From Alphaproteobacteria bacterium (lineage in GTDB: Bacteria; Pseudomonadota; Alphaproteobacteria; Reyranellales; Reyranellaceae): a DNA stretch of 64,000 bases. The notes below the pieces were generated by a model. That model had not been told where the DNA came from, did no database searches, and saw only the letters and a list, made by a program, of their open reading frames with translations. Made by a program: the position numbers and the translations under genes. Of the stretch, positions 10,688 to 19,312 are shown one piece after another; position 1 is the stretch's first letter, and every line of letters begins with the position of its first letter. Location: NCBI GenBank assembly GCA_019635875.1, contig JAHBYP010000001.1:744001-808000 (forward strand), in the 5' to 3' direction.

Positions 10688-11497
10688 TCACGAACGCGGC
10701 AGCTCGTCCTTGTTGTCGTAGCCGTCGGCGCAGAAGGTGCCGCCCTGGAACCAGTCGCCGATCGGATCGGGCGGCAGCCCGGCCTGTGCCGCCAGCGCCT
10801 GGTCGCGATGGTCCTCGGCGACGTGCGCCGGCTCGTAGCCCAGCTCGTAGGCGCGGCGGTTGTCCCAGAAGCTGCGCGCGTTGCTCGACACGCCGTAGAA
10901 GATCTCGCAGCGCACCTCGGGATGCTCCAGGCCGATCATGAAGAGCTGCACGAGGTCCTCGGGATGGATCCAGATCGACAGCCGGCGCAGGTCGACCGGC
11001 TTGTAGTCGACATTGCCGATGCGCAGGCTGGTGACGCGCAGGCCGTGCTTGTAGGCGTAGAGCGCGCCGATCGCCTCGCCGAAGGCCTTGCTCACGCCGT
11101 AGTAGCCGTCGGGCCGCACGGCGTGATCGGTGCCGATGCGCCGCGTGCGCGGATAGAAGCCGATGGCGTGGTTCGACGAGGCGAAGATCACGCGCTTGAC
11201 CCCGTTGCGCCGCGCCGCCTCGAAGAGGTTGTGGCAGCCGATGATGTTGGCCGGCAGGATCTCGTCCCAGGGACGCTCGACCGACACGCCGCCGAGATGG
11301 ATCACGCCGTCGATGCCCTTGGTGATCGTCTCGACGGCGGCGAGGTCGGTGAGATCGGCGGGCGCGAAGGCCTCGTCGTTGCGCAGATCGTCGGGCCGCC
11401 TCACGTCGCTCAGCACCATGTCGGGATAGAGCTCGCGCAGCATCGGCCGGGTCATGCGCGCCACGCCGCCGGCGGCGCCGGTCATCAACAGCTTCAT
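10688..11497 (-). CDS. NAD(P)-dependent epimerase/dehydrogenase, uronate-dehydrogenase-like
   Basis: Extended short-chain dehydrogenase, 269 aa. The nucleotide-binding motif is TGAAGGV at about residues 6-12. The catalytic region FASSNHAIGFY, then YYGVSKAFGEA, gives the YxxxK pair. The short length, the IHLGG segment and the SSNHAIGFYPR segment fit uronate dehydrogenases, which oxidise galacturonate or glucuronate to the lactone. A different sugar substrate is possible. The start at 11497 has an ideal ggaggg site. It diverges from the P1 peptidase gene. Confidence 0.82.
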   Translation of the reverse strand: MKLLMTGAAGGVARMTRPMLRELYPDMVLSDVRRPDDLRNDEAFAPADLTDLAAVETITKGIDGVIHLGGVSVERPWDEILPANIIGCHNLFEAARRNGVKRVIFASSNHAIGFYPRTRRIGTDHAVRPDGYYGVSKAFGEAIGALYAYKHGLRVTSLRIGNVDYKPVDLRRLSIWIHPEDLVQLFMIGLEHPEVRCEIFYGVSSNARSFWDNRRAYELGYEPAHVAEDHRDQALAAQAGLPPDPIGDWFQGGTFCADGYDNKDELPRS

Positions 11498-11565
11498 GCT
11501 CTTTCCCTCCGTCGCGAACCGTGCGCCTGTATACCGGTTGATTGGCGAATTCAGAAGGTGATCGC

Positions 11566-12651
11566 GTGAGCAGTCAGCGCAAGCCCCGCGCACGGGAAGC
11601 CGGCGTGCCGTTCGACGGCGTGCCCGGCCCGTTCAACGCCATCACCGACGTGCCGGGCATCGCCGTCGGCCTGACCACGATCGCCGAGACATCGGTGCGC
11701 ACCGGTGTCACCGCCATCGTGCCGCGCGCCGACGAGGCGGCGATGCGCCCGGTGTGGGCCGGCATCCACCGCTTCAACGGCAACGGCGAGATGACCGGCA
11801 GCCACTGGATCGAGGATGGCGGCTACGTCAACGGGCCGATCTGCATCACCAACACCCACAGCGTCGGCATCGTGCACCACGCCGCCGTGCGGTGGATGAT
11901 CCGCCGCTATCCGCGCTTCGCGTCGGACCATCTCTGGGCGATGCCGGTCGTCGCCGAGACCTATGACGGCACCTTGAGCGACATCAACGGCCAGCATGTG
12001 ACAGAAGCGCATGTGCTGGCCGCGCTCGACGGCGCGAAGGGCGGGCCGGTGGCCGAGGGCAACGTCGGCGGCGGCACCGGCATGATCGCCTACGAGTTCA
12101 AGGCCGGGACGGGCACGGCATCCCGCAAGGTCGAGGTCGGCGGCGTGTCGGGCACGATCGGCGTGCTGGTGCAGGCCAATCACGGCCGGCGCGACCAGTT
12201 CACCGTGCGCGGCGTGCCGGTGGGTGCGCATCTGCGCCATGACCTGCTGATGGCGCGCGAGCGCGGCTCGATCATCGGCATCATCGCCACCGACCTGCCG
12301 ATCCTGCCGCACCAGCTGCGGCGGGTGGCGCGGCGCGGCGCGCTGGGCATCGGCCGCGGCGGCACCTATGGCGGCAATGGATCGGGCGACCTGTTCCTGG
12401 CGATCAGCACGGCCAACCCGATGGAGCTGCCGGGCCGGGGGCCGGCGCTGTGGCACCTGCAGGCGCTCGACGACGAGCGCTTCGACCCGGTCTACCTGGC
12501 GGTGGTCGACGCGGTCGAGGAGGCGGTGCTCAACGCCATGCTGGCGGCCGAGGACACGCCGACCTTCAAGCCGCCGGGCAAGGTGGTCCGCGCGCTCGAG
12601 GCCGCCGAGCTTCTGGAGCTGCTGGGCCGCTTCGGACGCGTCGCCGGATGA
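11566..12651 (+). CDS. P1 family peptidase (DmpA/S58 type)
   Basis: Self-cleaving N-terminal-nucleophile aminopeptidase, 361 aa from GTG at 11566. The processing site is GGNG-S273-GDLFLAIST, where cleavage before Ser273 would free the catalytic Ser. The oxyanion-type region VQANHGRRDQF (about 202-212) and the TNTHSVG segment (96-102) agree with DmpA/BapA enzymes, which remove N-terminal D- or beta-amino acids. No signal peptide is seen, so it is probably cytoplasmic. A TTG at 11542 is possible but lacks a ribosome site. The substrate is unknown. Confidence 0.9.
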   Translation: MSSQRKPRAREAGVPFDGVPGPFNAITDVPGIAVGLTTIAETSVRTGVTAIVPRADEAAMRPVWAGIHRFNGNGEMTGSHWIEDGGYVNGPICITNTHSVGIVHHAAVRWMIRRYPRFASDHLWAMPVVAETYDGTLSDINGQHVTEAHVLAALDGAKGGPVAEGNVGGGTGMIAYEFKAGTGTASRKVEVGGVSGTIGVLVQANHGRRDQFTVRGVPVGAHLRHDLLMARERGSIIGIIATDLPILPHQLRRVARRGALGIGRGGTYGGNGSGDLFLAISTANPMELPGRGPALWHLQALDDERFDPVYLAVVDAVEEAVLNAMLAAEDTPTFKPPGKVVRALEAAELLELLGRFGRVAG

Positions 12652-12747
12652 CACGGACTGTCGCCTAGGTGCCGGGGATCGGCCATAATTCAGCCGTGCC
12701 GCGCGCTATGATGGCGCCTGCATTCCGGGCACGAGGCGGATAAGGCA

Positions 12748-13899
12748 ATGGCGGAAGACAAGCCCCGCGGGAGCGGGCTGAGGGTGGCAGGCCTGGTTGC
12801 CGGCGGCATCCTGCTGCTGCTGCTGGGCCTTGGCCTCGGCTGGTACCTTTTCTATCGCCCGCTGGTCAGCGTCACCGTGCAGGCGCCGCCCGCGCCGCCG
12901 CCACCCGCGCCGCCCAAGCCGGATCCCGCCGCCGTTGCCGCACTGGAGAAGGCGCTGGAGGCGCAGAAGAAGAGCAACAAGGACATCGAGGACCAGATCG
13001 CCAGGCTGCGCGACGCGCTGGCCGGCAATGTCTGCACCATCCAGGATCCGGGCGGCCTGCTCGGCCCGGGCAGCACGCCCAAGCCGCCCGGCACGCCGCC
13101 GATGACGCCCGCCCCGCCGGGCAAGAGCGGCGACGCCAACCCCAACCCCGGCGTCACCCCGGCCGCCGCCACGCCGCCGATGCCCGCGCCGCCGCCGCCC
13201 GGTGCGCCTTCGACCGCGGCGCCGGCCAGCCGCGCCTCCGATCTGACGCCATTGCTGGAGAGCACCACCGCGCTGATCCTGACGCAGAAGTCCCTGGGCA
13301 CCGGTTTCTTCGTGGCACCTGGCATCCTCGTTACCAACAGCCATGTCGTCGAAGGTCCGTGGGAAGGCGACAAGGTCATCGTCATGTCGCGCAAGATGGG
13401 CAAGCCGTATGTCGGCCAGGTCATTGCCGCGGTCGGCGGCCGGGCCGGCGGCAAGGACTTCGCGGTCGTGCGCCTGGTCGACGGCGCGGCGCCGGGTACC
13501 GGCATTCTGCCACTGGCGGCCGAGCCGGCGGCGCTCAAGGAAGTGGTGGCCGCCGGCTATCCCGGCAACACCCTCGCCAACGATCGGAATTTCCGGGCGA
13601 TCCTGCAGGGCAATCTCGGCGCCGCGCCCGAGCTTGTGCTGACCCGCGGCGAGGTCAGCGCGGTGCAGAATCGCGACGGCGGGCTTCCCGCGGTGGCGCA
13701 CACTGCCGCGGTCGGCGTCGGCAATTCCGGCGGGCCGCTGATCGACATGTGCGGCCGCGTTGTCGGCATCAACTCCTTCATCAGCCAGTCGATGCCGGGC
13801 GCGACCGGCGGCTTCGCGCTCGGCTCCTCGGGCACGGCGCAGTTCCTCAAGGCGAGCGGCGTCGGCTTCCAGTGGCAGGACACCGCCTGCCCCAAATGA
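12748..13899 (+). CDS. Membrane-anchored trypsin-like serine protease
   Basis: 383 aa. A signal-anchor helix at 13-36 is followed by a Pro-rich stretch, a short coiled coil (62-92), a second Pro/Gly-rich linker (100-160) and a chymotrypsin-fold domain. The triad is visible: His199 in VTNSHVV, Asp237 in GKDFAVV, Ser327 in GVGNSGGPL. No PDZ domain follows, unlike DegP/HtrA. The catalytic domain should lie in the periplasm. It converges on the two coiled-coil lipoprotein genes downstream, whose proteins share that compartment. Confidence 0.9.
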   Translation: MAEDKPRGSGLRVAGLVAGGILLLLLGLGLGWYLFYRPLVSVTVQAPPAPPPPAPPKPDPAAVAALEKALEAQKKSNKDIEDQIARLRDALAGNVCTIQDPGGLLGPGSTPKPPGTPPMTPAPPGKSGDANPNPGVTPAAATPPMPAPPPPGAPSTAAPASRASDLTPLLESTTALILTQKSLGTGFFVAPGILVTNSHVVEGPWEGDKVIVMSRKMGKPYVGQVIAAVGGRAGGKDFAVVRLVDGAAPGTGILPLAAEPAALKEVVAAGYPGNTLANDRNFRAILQGNLGAAPELVLTRGEVSAVQNRDGGLPAVAHTAAVGVGNSGGPLIDMCGRVVGINSFISQSMPGATGGFALGSSGTAQFLKASGVGFQWQDTACPK

Positions 13900-13903
13900 C
13901 CTG

Positions 13904-14416
13904 CTACGAGCGCGTGCCCGCGGCCTGGTCGATGGCGCGCTCCAGCAGCTGCTTGCGGCGCGTCAATTCCTCGATCTGGCGGCGCTTGGCGGCTTCCGCC
14001 GCGGCGTCGCGCCCGCTGTTGTCGCTGGCGGCCAGGCGCACGCTGCGCTCCAGCGCGGCGAGCTCGGCGCGCAGGTTGGCGAGCTGCGGATCGTTGCGCC
14101 GCTGGGCCTCGGCGGCGCTCAGCCGGCCGTTCAGGCGGCTGATGTCGCTGTTCAGCGCCGCCACCTGCCGCTGCAGGCTGGCGCGCTCGTAGGCGATCTG
14201 CTGGCGCTCGCGCTGGCTGGCGGACGCCTGGTCGCGCAGCTGCTGGTTGCGCGCCTGCTCGGCGGCCAGCGCGTCGCGCCGTGCCTGGGTGTCGCGCTCG
14301 TAGTTGCCGCTCACCAGCCCGCCCAGGCCGCCGAAGAAGCCGCCCTGGTTCGGGTCGGTGGTGTTGCAGGCCGCCAGCGCCAGTGCCAGTGCCGTCGTGC
14401 CGAGGAGGTTGCGCAT
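13904..14416 (-). CDS. Coiled-coil lipoprotein
   Basis: 170 aa. The lipoprotein signal has the lipobox LALAAC with Cys at about 18. The mature part is Gly-rich (GGFFGGLGGLVSG), then almost entirely predicted coiled coil (about 45-165) rich in Gln, Arg and Ala. It resembles its upstream neighbour (14434-15144), with which it is co-directional 17 bp apart, and they may form one envelope assembly. No enzymatic motif; function unknown. Confidence 0.8.
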   Translation of the reverse strand: MRNLLGTTALALALAACNTTDPNQGGFFGGLGGLVSGNYERDTQARRDALAAEQARNQQLRDQASASQRERQQIAYERASLQRQVAALNSDISRLNGRLSAAEAQRRNDPQLANLRAELAALERSVRLAASDNSGRDAAAEAAKRRQIEELTRRKQLLERAIDQAAGTRS

Positions 14417-14433
14417 GGTGCCCTCCGCCGCGA

Positions 14434-15144
14434 TCAGCCGGTACGCGTGATCGAGATCGACGTGTTGAGATCGTTGAGCTGCGCCTCGAGCTGGGCGATC
14501 TGATGGCTGAGCCGGGCGATCTCCGAGTCCATCTGCGCGCCGCCCGCGCCCGGGGTCTGCTGGCGCGCCTGGATGAATTCCTGCTGCTGCCGGCGCGCCG
14601 CGTTGATGCGCTGCTGGATCGCCTGGGCATCCTGCTCGGCGATGGCGATGCGGCGGTCGAGGTCGGCGCGCGAGGCGCGGCGGTTGGTGTACTCGTTGCG
14701 CAGGCGCGCGAGGTCGGCCTTGTCGTGGGCGACCACGGTGCGGGTGTCGGCGACGTATTGCGCCAGCTGCTGGTTCTCGTTCTGCACGTCGGCGGTCATG
14801 ACGCCCAGCCGCTGGTTCTCGTTGGCGTATTGCTGCTTGCGCCTGGCGACGTAGTAGCCGGTGGCGCCGCCCACCGCCGCGCCGGCGGCCGCGCCGATCG
14901 CCGCCGCGGCGCCGCGGTTGCTGCCGCCCACCGCCAGGCCGATCAGGCCGCCGAGCACCGCGCCGGCGATGGCGCCGCCGCCCACCGTGCGGTCCTGCTC
15001 GGCGCGCTGCGCGCGGATGCGGCGCTGTTCCGGGGTCAGACCGGGATCGTTGGCGCCGCCGTCGCAACCCGTCAGCAGCAGCGGCACGCAGAGCACCCCG
15101 GCCATGGCGGCGCGCAGCGAACGCGATTGCATCAATCCGGGCAT
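14434..15144 (-). CDS. Glycine-zipper, coiled-coil lipoprotein
   Basis: 236 aa. The lipobox LLLTGC places the lipidated Cys at about 27. Residues about 53-98 (GGGAIAGAVLGGLIGLAVGG, then AAIGAAAGAAVGGATGYYV) form a glycine-zipper membrane-insertion segment. The rest is a long coiled coil to the C-terminus. The glycine zipper suggests an outer- or inner-membrane-associated oligomer. It stands between the SUMF1-fold gene and the second lipoprotein, all read leftward with gaps of 10-17 bp, so they are probably co-transcribed. Confidence 0.82.
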   Translation of the reverse strand: MPGLMQSRSLRAAMAGVLCVPLLLTGCDGGANDPGLTPEQRRIRAQRAEQDRTVGGGAIAGAVLGGLIGLAVGGSNRGAAAAIGAAAGAAVGGATGYYVARRKQQYANENQRLGVMTADVQNENQQLAQYVADTRTVVAHDKADLARLRNEYTNRRASRADLDRRIAIAEQDAQAIQQRINAARRQQQEFIQARQQTPGAGGAQMDSEIARLSHQIAQLEAQLNDLNTSISITRTG

Positions 15145-15154
15145 CGGCCTCTCC

Positions 15155-16687
15155 TCAGGGCAAAGCCAGTATTTCCTTCAGCCACGCATCCGGCTGGGCG
15201 GCACCCGACTTGCGGTAGGCGGCGGCCTGCCGGGCCGCAAGCTGGGCGTAGCGGTCCAGATGGCCGACCTTGGTCTTGTCGAACTCCAGCCGCAACGTAC
15301 CAAGCGTTTGGGCGATCGTGGAGTCGGCAAAATCCTGGGCGATCTGAACGATGGTGTCGGCGTAGTAGCGCACGTTGCCCTGCATCGCGGCGTTCATCTC
15401 GCGCAGCCGGCCGTCCAGCGCCGTCACGTTCATGCCGGCCGCCTTCTGGGTGTCGCGGCTCTTCTCGATGTTGCTGATGAAGGCGCGATCGGCCTTGATC
15501 TTGTCGGCGAGGAAGGCGGCCAGGCGCAACAGGCTCTTGGACGCGCGCGCCCGCATGTTGAGCTCGTCGTCGAGGCGCTGGGCGTAGGCGCGCTGCAGCG
15601 CCGTCAGCCGGGCGCGCACGTCGGGGTCGGCCGAGGCGGCGATCAGCTTCTGGATCTCGCCCAGCGGGTCGCCCTGGGCGCCGTCGCCGGGCCGCAGGGT
15701 CTCGACCTTGGGCAGCTCGGCCCAGGCCTTGCGCATCGCCTCCAGTCGCGCGGGCGAGGAGATCACCGGCGCCACCAGCGCCAGGCGGAAGCCCACCGTG
15801 GGCGAGCGGCGCGGCCCCTTGTCGTCGAACGGCGCCAGCTCGTAGCGGTAGGACGAGCGCACGTCCTCCTCCGAGGTCTGGTAGTTGCCGCCCTTGACGA
15901 CGAAGCCGCCGGCCTGGCCGTGCAGGCGCGCCAGCTTGTTGAGCCGGAAGGGCTCGAGCACGATCTCGTCGACATTGCCCAGCATGTCGTGCAGGCCCAG
16001 CGGATTGGCCTTCAGCGCGCCGACCAGCTGGACCTCGCCGTTCGACGACTTGGTGCCGCGGAACCAGACATACTTCTCGACGCCGTCGGCCATCGGGAAG
16101 GTCTTGGCCTCGAACTCCGAGGGCGAGACGGCGACCCCGCCGCGCGCGGCGAACTCCCATTCGGCCTCGGTCGGCAGGCGCAGGAAGCCGGGCGCGCCGT
16201 CCTCGCGCGGCAGCTTGGCCCTGGCGTCCTTCAGCAGCCATTCGGTGTAGCGATGCGCCGCGCGCATGCCGTCGTACCAGGTCGTGCCGGTGGCCGGGCG
16301 CAGGCCGGCGCGGCTCGCCTCCTTGCACTCGCCGGCCATGGCGTCGAGCTGCAGGACGGTGGTCTCGTACTTGGCGAGGTAGTAGTAGCGCCGGCGCTTG
16401 TCGGCGCGATCGGCGAACGAGCCCTCGATGTACTCGTAGCGGCTGCCCTCGGCGAAGGCGAAGCGCTCCTCGCTGCCGCCGATCACGATCTTGCGGTCCG
16501 ACAGCGTCTTCTCGTGCGGCACGTCGATGCGCCGGAAGGCCATGGCGCCGCCGCAGGGCATCGGCAGGATCAGGTCGTCGGGCGCGGGCTGCGGGTTGTA
16601 GAAGCGCTCCGGCCAAGGCGTGGGAGCCTGGGCCGCTGCCGGCAGTGCAAGCACCAGCAGCGCGCCGGCGATCGCCAGTCGCACCAT
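15155..16687 (-). CDS. Exported SUMF1/formylglycine-generating-enzyme-fold protein
   Basis: About 510 aa with a signal peptide ending LALPAAAQA. The first two thirds show SUMF1 landmarks: RLPTEAEWEFAARGG, DMLGNVDEI in place of the usual GNVWEW, GGNYQTSEEDVRSSYR and VGFRLAL. The two active-site cysteines of true FGE (in the GGS...C..YCNR region) are absent here and the positions read Thr/Ser. It is therefore unlikely to make formylglycine and may be a binding module. The C-terminal 150 residues are helical. Start 16687 is chosen because the signal peptide follows it directly. Confidence 0.83.
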   Translation of the reverse strand: MVRLAIAGALLVLALPAAAQAPTPWPERFYNPQPAPDDLILPMPCGGAMAFRRIDVPHEKTLSDRKIVIGGSEERFAFAEGSRYEYIEGSFADRADKRRRYYYLAKYETTVLQLDAMAGECKEASRAGLRPATGTTWYDGMRAAHRYTEWLLKDARAKLPREDGAPGFLRLPTEAEWEFAARGGVAVSPSEFEAKTFPMADGVEKYVWFRGTKSSNGEVQLVGALKANPLGLHDMLGNVDEIVLEPFRLNKLARLHGQAGGFVVKGGNYQTSEEDVRSSYRYELAPFDDKGPRRSPTVGFRLALVAPVISSPARLEAMRKAWAELPKVETLRPGDGAQGDPLGEIQKLIAASADPDVRARLTALQRAYAQRLDDELNMRARASKSLLRLAAFLADKIKADRAFISNIEKSRDTQKAAGMNVTALDGRLREMNAAMQGNVRYYADTIVQIAQDFADSTIAQTLGTLRLEFDKTKVGHLDRYAQLAARQAAAYRKSGAAQPDAWLKEILALP

Positions 16688-16846
16688 CGCCCGCTTCGGA
16701 TTGCGCCCCCCAACCCGGTCCCGTCCGACCGTCACCTTGGCCCTCCGCGCAACAAGGGCTTCCGGCCCCCGGTGTCCGCCATCGTCCAGTGTGGCCCGGG
16801 ATTGTGATGGAATCGAGGTCCGTATCGGCGCCATTGTGTCGGCCGG

Positions 16847-17818
16847 TTACGGCAGCTTCAGCCCGCGTGCAGTCATCACCTGACGCAACCGGTCGGGATA
16901 GTCGGTGATGAGGCCGTCGACGCCCATGTCGATCAGCCGACCCATCTCTCCCGGATCGTTCACCGTCCAGGGCAGCACCAGAAGCCCCATCCCCTTGGCC
17001 TCCTTGACCAGTTCCGGCGTCAGGTTGCGCCAGAACATCGACCAGGTGTCGCATCCCGCCGCCTTGGCCAGCCGCGGCAGCGAGCCGCCATGGGCGGCCA
17101 GGTCGAGGCCGGCGTGCCAGGGTGAAGGCGGCGTGGCACGGCGCACCGTGTCCATGTTCGAGGTCTCGATGGTCAGGCAGGCGGTGGCGATCTCCGGCGC
17201 CAATTTCTTGGCCTCCAGCAGCGTGCGCCAGTCGAAGGACTGAATTGTTGTGCGCGCCACGACGCCCTCGGCGCGGACCGCCTCGACCACGGCGCGGGCG
17301 AAGGTCTGCGGATCGGCGGTCTCGTCCGGCCGGTCGGGCGAAAGCTTGGTCTCGATGTTGAAGCGCACCGCGTCGCGGCCCATCGCGCGGGTCAGCGCGA
17401 CCAGCGCCTGCCAGGTCGGGATGCGCTCGCCGTCCGCCGCCACCTGCTGCGTCCATTGCCGCGCATAGCGGCCCTCGGGGTTCAGGCGCCCGACGTCGTA
17501 GGCGTCGAGCTCGCCGCGGCTGAGCGTGCGGATCGGCGGACCCCAGCCGGTCAGCCACTTGCCGTCGGGGCCGCGCGCCAGGTCGGGGTTCAGGCGCGGA
17601 TCGTGCGCCAGCACCAGCACGCCGTCGCTTGTCAGCCCCAGATCGGTCTCGATGGTGGTGACGCCGATCTCAAGCGCCTTGCGGAAGGCCGCCAGCGTGT
17701 TCTCAGGCGCCAGGCCGCGCGCGCCGCGGTGGCCCTGCAGGTCGAAGTCCTGGGCTGCCGCCGTCGCACTGGCCAGCAGAAATGAAGCTGCGATGATGGT
17801 TCTGCGCATGGCGCGCAT
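16847..17818 (-). CDS. Glycerophosphodiester phosphodiesterase
   Basis: GDPD-type TIM barrel, 323 aa, with a signal peptide ending ATAAAQ and therefore probably periplasmic. QGHRGARGLAPENT carries the catalytic His and the HRG motif, and ETDLGLTSDGVLVLAHDP carries the metal-binding Glu/Asp and second His. It would hydrolyse glycerophosphodiesters from phospholipid turnover to glycerol-3-phosphate and an alcohol. ATGs at 17818 and 17809 are both possible. It diverges from the NTF2-like gene, 38 bp away. Confidence 0.93.
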   Translation of the reverse strand: MRAMRRTIIAASFLLASATAAAQDFDLQGHRGARGLAPENTLAAFRKALEIGVTTIETDLGLTSDGVLVLAHDPRLNPDLARGPDGKWLTGWGPPIRTLSRGELDAYDVGRLNPEGRYARQWTQQVAADGERIPTWQALVALTRAMGRDAVRFNIETKLSPDRPDETADPQTFARAVVEAVRAEGVVARTTIQSFDWRTLLEAKKLAPEIATACLTIETSNMDTVRRATPPSPWHAGLDLAAHGGSLPRLAKAAGCDTWSMFWRNLTPELVKEAKGMGLLVLPWTVNDPGEMGRLIDMGVDGLITDYPDRLRQVMTARGLKLP

Positions 17819-17856
17819 GGTAGCATCCCCGGCCTGACCGTAGAGGGACGAAGACG

Positions 17857-18324
17857 ATGGACGCGACCGCGATGCTGCGGCAGTTCTGCGACGCGGTGGA
17901 GCGCAAGGACGGCGCCGGCCTGGCGGCGCTGTTCACCGAGGATGGCGTCTATCACGACGTGTTCTACGGCGCTTTCAAGGGTCGCGCGCGGATCGCCGAG
18001 CTGATCCACGACTTCTTCTACAGGACCGCCGACAGCTTCCGCTGGGACATGCACGATCCGGTGTTCGACGGCCGCACGCTCTATGCGCGCTACACCTTCA
18101 GCTACCGCTCGAAGCTGCCCGAAGCGAAGGGCGCGCGGGCGATGTTCGAGGGCGTGGCGATCATGCGCATCGAGAACGGCCTGATCGCCGAGTACCACGA
18201 GGTCGCCAACACCGCGACCGGCTTCGTCGACATGAACTTCGCGCCCGAGCGCATCGCCAAGCTCGTCGCACGCCAGGGCCGCGAGCTGAAGGCGCGGCCC
18301 GAGATGGCGCGGCATCTGGCTTAG
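17857..18324 (+). CDS. Nuclear transport factor 2 (SnoaL-like) family protein
   Basis: 155 aa, one cone-shaped NTF2-like domain. Typical features are the N-terminal helix (MLRQFCDAVERKDGAGLAALF), FTEDGVYHDVFYGAFKGRARI and the closing strands GLIAEYHEVAN. The residues lining the pocket (Asp, His, Trp, Asp in FRWDMHDPVFDG) are compatible with an enzyme or a small-ligand binding protein. The substrate is not predictable. Confidence 0.85.
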   Translation: MDATAMLRQFCDAVERKDGAGLAALFTEDGVYHDVFYGAFKGRARIAELIHDFFYRTADSFRWDMHDPVFDGRTLYARYTFSYRSKLPEAKGARAMFEGVAIMRIENGLIAEYHEVANTATGFVDMNFAPERIAKLVARQGRELKARPEMARHLA

Positions 18325-18337
18325 GGCACCGACATGC

Positions 18338-18402
18338 TGTCATCCCGAGCGCAGCGAGGGATCCAGGGCAGACATAGATCCCTCGCTGCGCTCGGGATGA
18401 CA
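18338..18402. repeat. REP family 2, copy 2
   Basis: A 65-bp inverted repeat, TGTCATCCCGAGCGCAGCGA on the left and its complement ending CTCGGGATGACA on the right. It lies 13 bp after the NTF2-like stop and 24 bp before the amidotransferase start. Confidence 0.95.
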
Positions 18403-18426
18403 GGAAAGGCACACTGAAGCACCACC

Positions 18427-19131
18427 ATGCATATCGGTATCCTCGAACCGGGCGTGACGCCTGATGACCTTCTCGACGCCCACGGCACCATGCCAGAGAT
18501 GGCTGAGCGCCTGTTCGGCGCGCTCGATCCGTCATTGCGCTTCAGCACCTGGCGCGTCGTCGACGGCGTCTTCCCCGAATCGGTGACCGCCACCGACGGC
18601 TGGCTGGTGATGGGCTCCAAGCACGGCGTCTACGAGGACCTGCCGTGGATGCGCACGCTCAAGGATTTCCTGCGCCGGGCGATCGCCGCCGACGTGCCGG
18701 TGGTCGGCATCTGCTTCGGCCATCAGATCCTCGCCGAGGCCATGGGTGGCAAGGTGGTGAAGTCCGAGCGCGGCTGGGGCTGCGGCGTGCACCGCTACAG
18801 CCTGAGCGACGGCGGCGAGATCGCCATCGCCGCCATGCACCAGGACCAGGTGATCGAGGTGCCGCCCGATGCCGCCGTGATCGCCACGTCGGAGTTCTGC
18901 CCGGTGGCGGGCCTCGACTACGGCGGCCGCGCGCTCTCCTTCCAGCCGCATCCGGAGTTCGACGACGCCTTCGTCCGCGATCTCGTGGCCAGCCGGCGCG
19001 CGTTCTCGATTCCGGCGCCCGTCGCCGACGTGGCGCTGGCCAGCATCGGCGGTCCGACGGACCGCGAGCGACTCGGGCGGCGGATCATCGACTTCTTCCG
19101 CGGCCGGCAGGTCGCAAGGGAGGCTGCCTAA
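18427..19131 (+). CDS. Class I glutamine amidotransferase-like protein
   Basis: 234 aa, single GATase-1 domain. The nucleophile is Cys96 in GICFGHQILAEAMGG, with His175 and Glu177 in SFQPHPEFDD completing the triad. Stand-alone domains of this type act on glutamine or on gamma-glutamyl compounds such as gamma-glutamyl-polyamines. Nothing nearby identifies the acceptor. It is the last gene of normal composition before the GC-poor cassette. Confidence 0.9.
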   Translation: MHIGILEPGVTPDDLLDAHGTMPEMAERLFGALDPSLRFSTWRVVDGVFPESVTATDGWLVMGSKHGVYEDLPWMRTLKDFLRRAIAADVPVVGICFGHQILAEAMGGKVVKSERGWGCGVHRYSLSDGGEIAIAAMHQDQVIEVPPDAAVIATSEFCPVAGLDYGGRALSFQPHPEFDDAFVRDLVASRRAFSIPAPVADVALASIGGPTDRERLGRRIIDFFRGRQVAREAA

Positions 19132-19238
19132 AGGCCCTATAGAAGAGCCCAACCACTTCGCGCGCTCCGCAGGAAAAACCTTGGAAAGCGGGCTCAGTGT
19201 TGAACAGCCGAGTTCCGCGTCCACGGAACGGAGCGTAT

Positions 19239-19267
19239 TTGTCGCCGTTTACTAACGATTGTACAAT
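19239..19267 (+). promoter_or_regulatory. Sigma70-like promoter of the GC-poor cassette
   Basis: TTGTCG (19239-19244) and TACAAT (19262-19267) are separated by exactly 17 bp. Both boxes are close to the TTGACA/TATAAT consensus, which is uncommon in this GC-rich window. A transcript from about 19274 would have a leader of about 39 nt with a gggggagg ribosome site before the ATG at 19313. Most of the upstream gap 19132-19238 shows nothing else. Confidence 0.6.
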
Positions 19268-19312
19268 GTCTTCCGCGTGAGCGAACGAACGAAGCTCGGC
19301 CACGGGGGAGGC

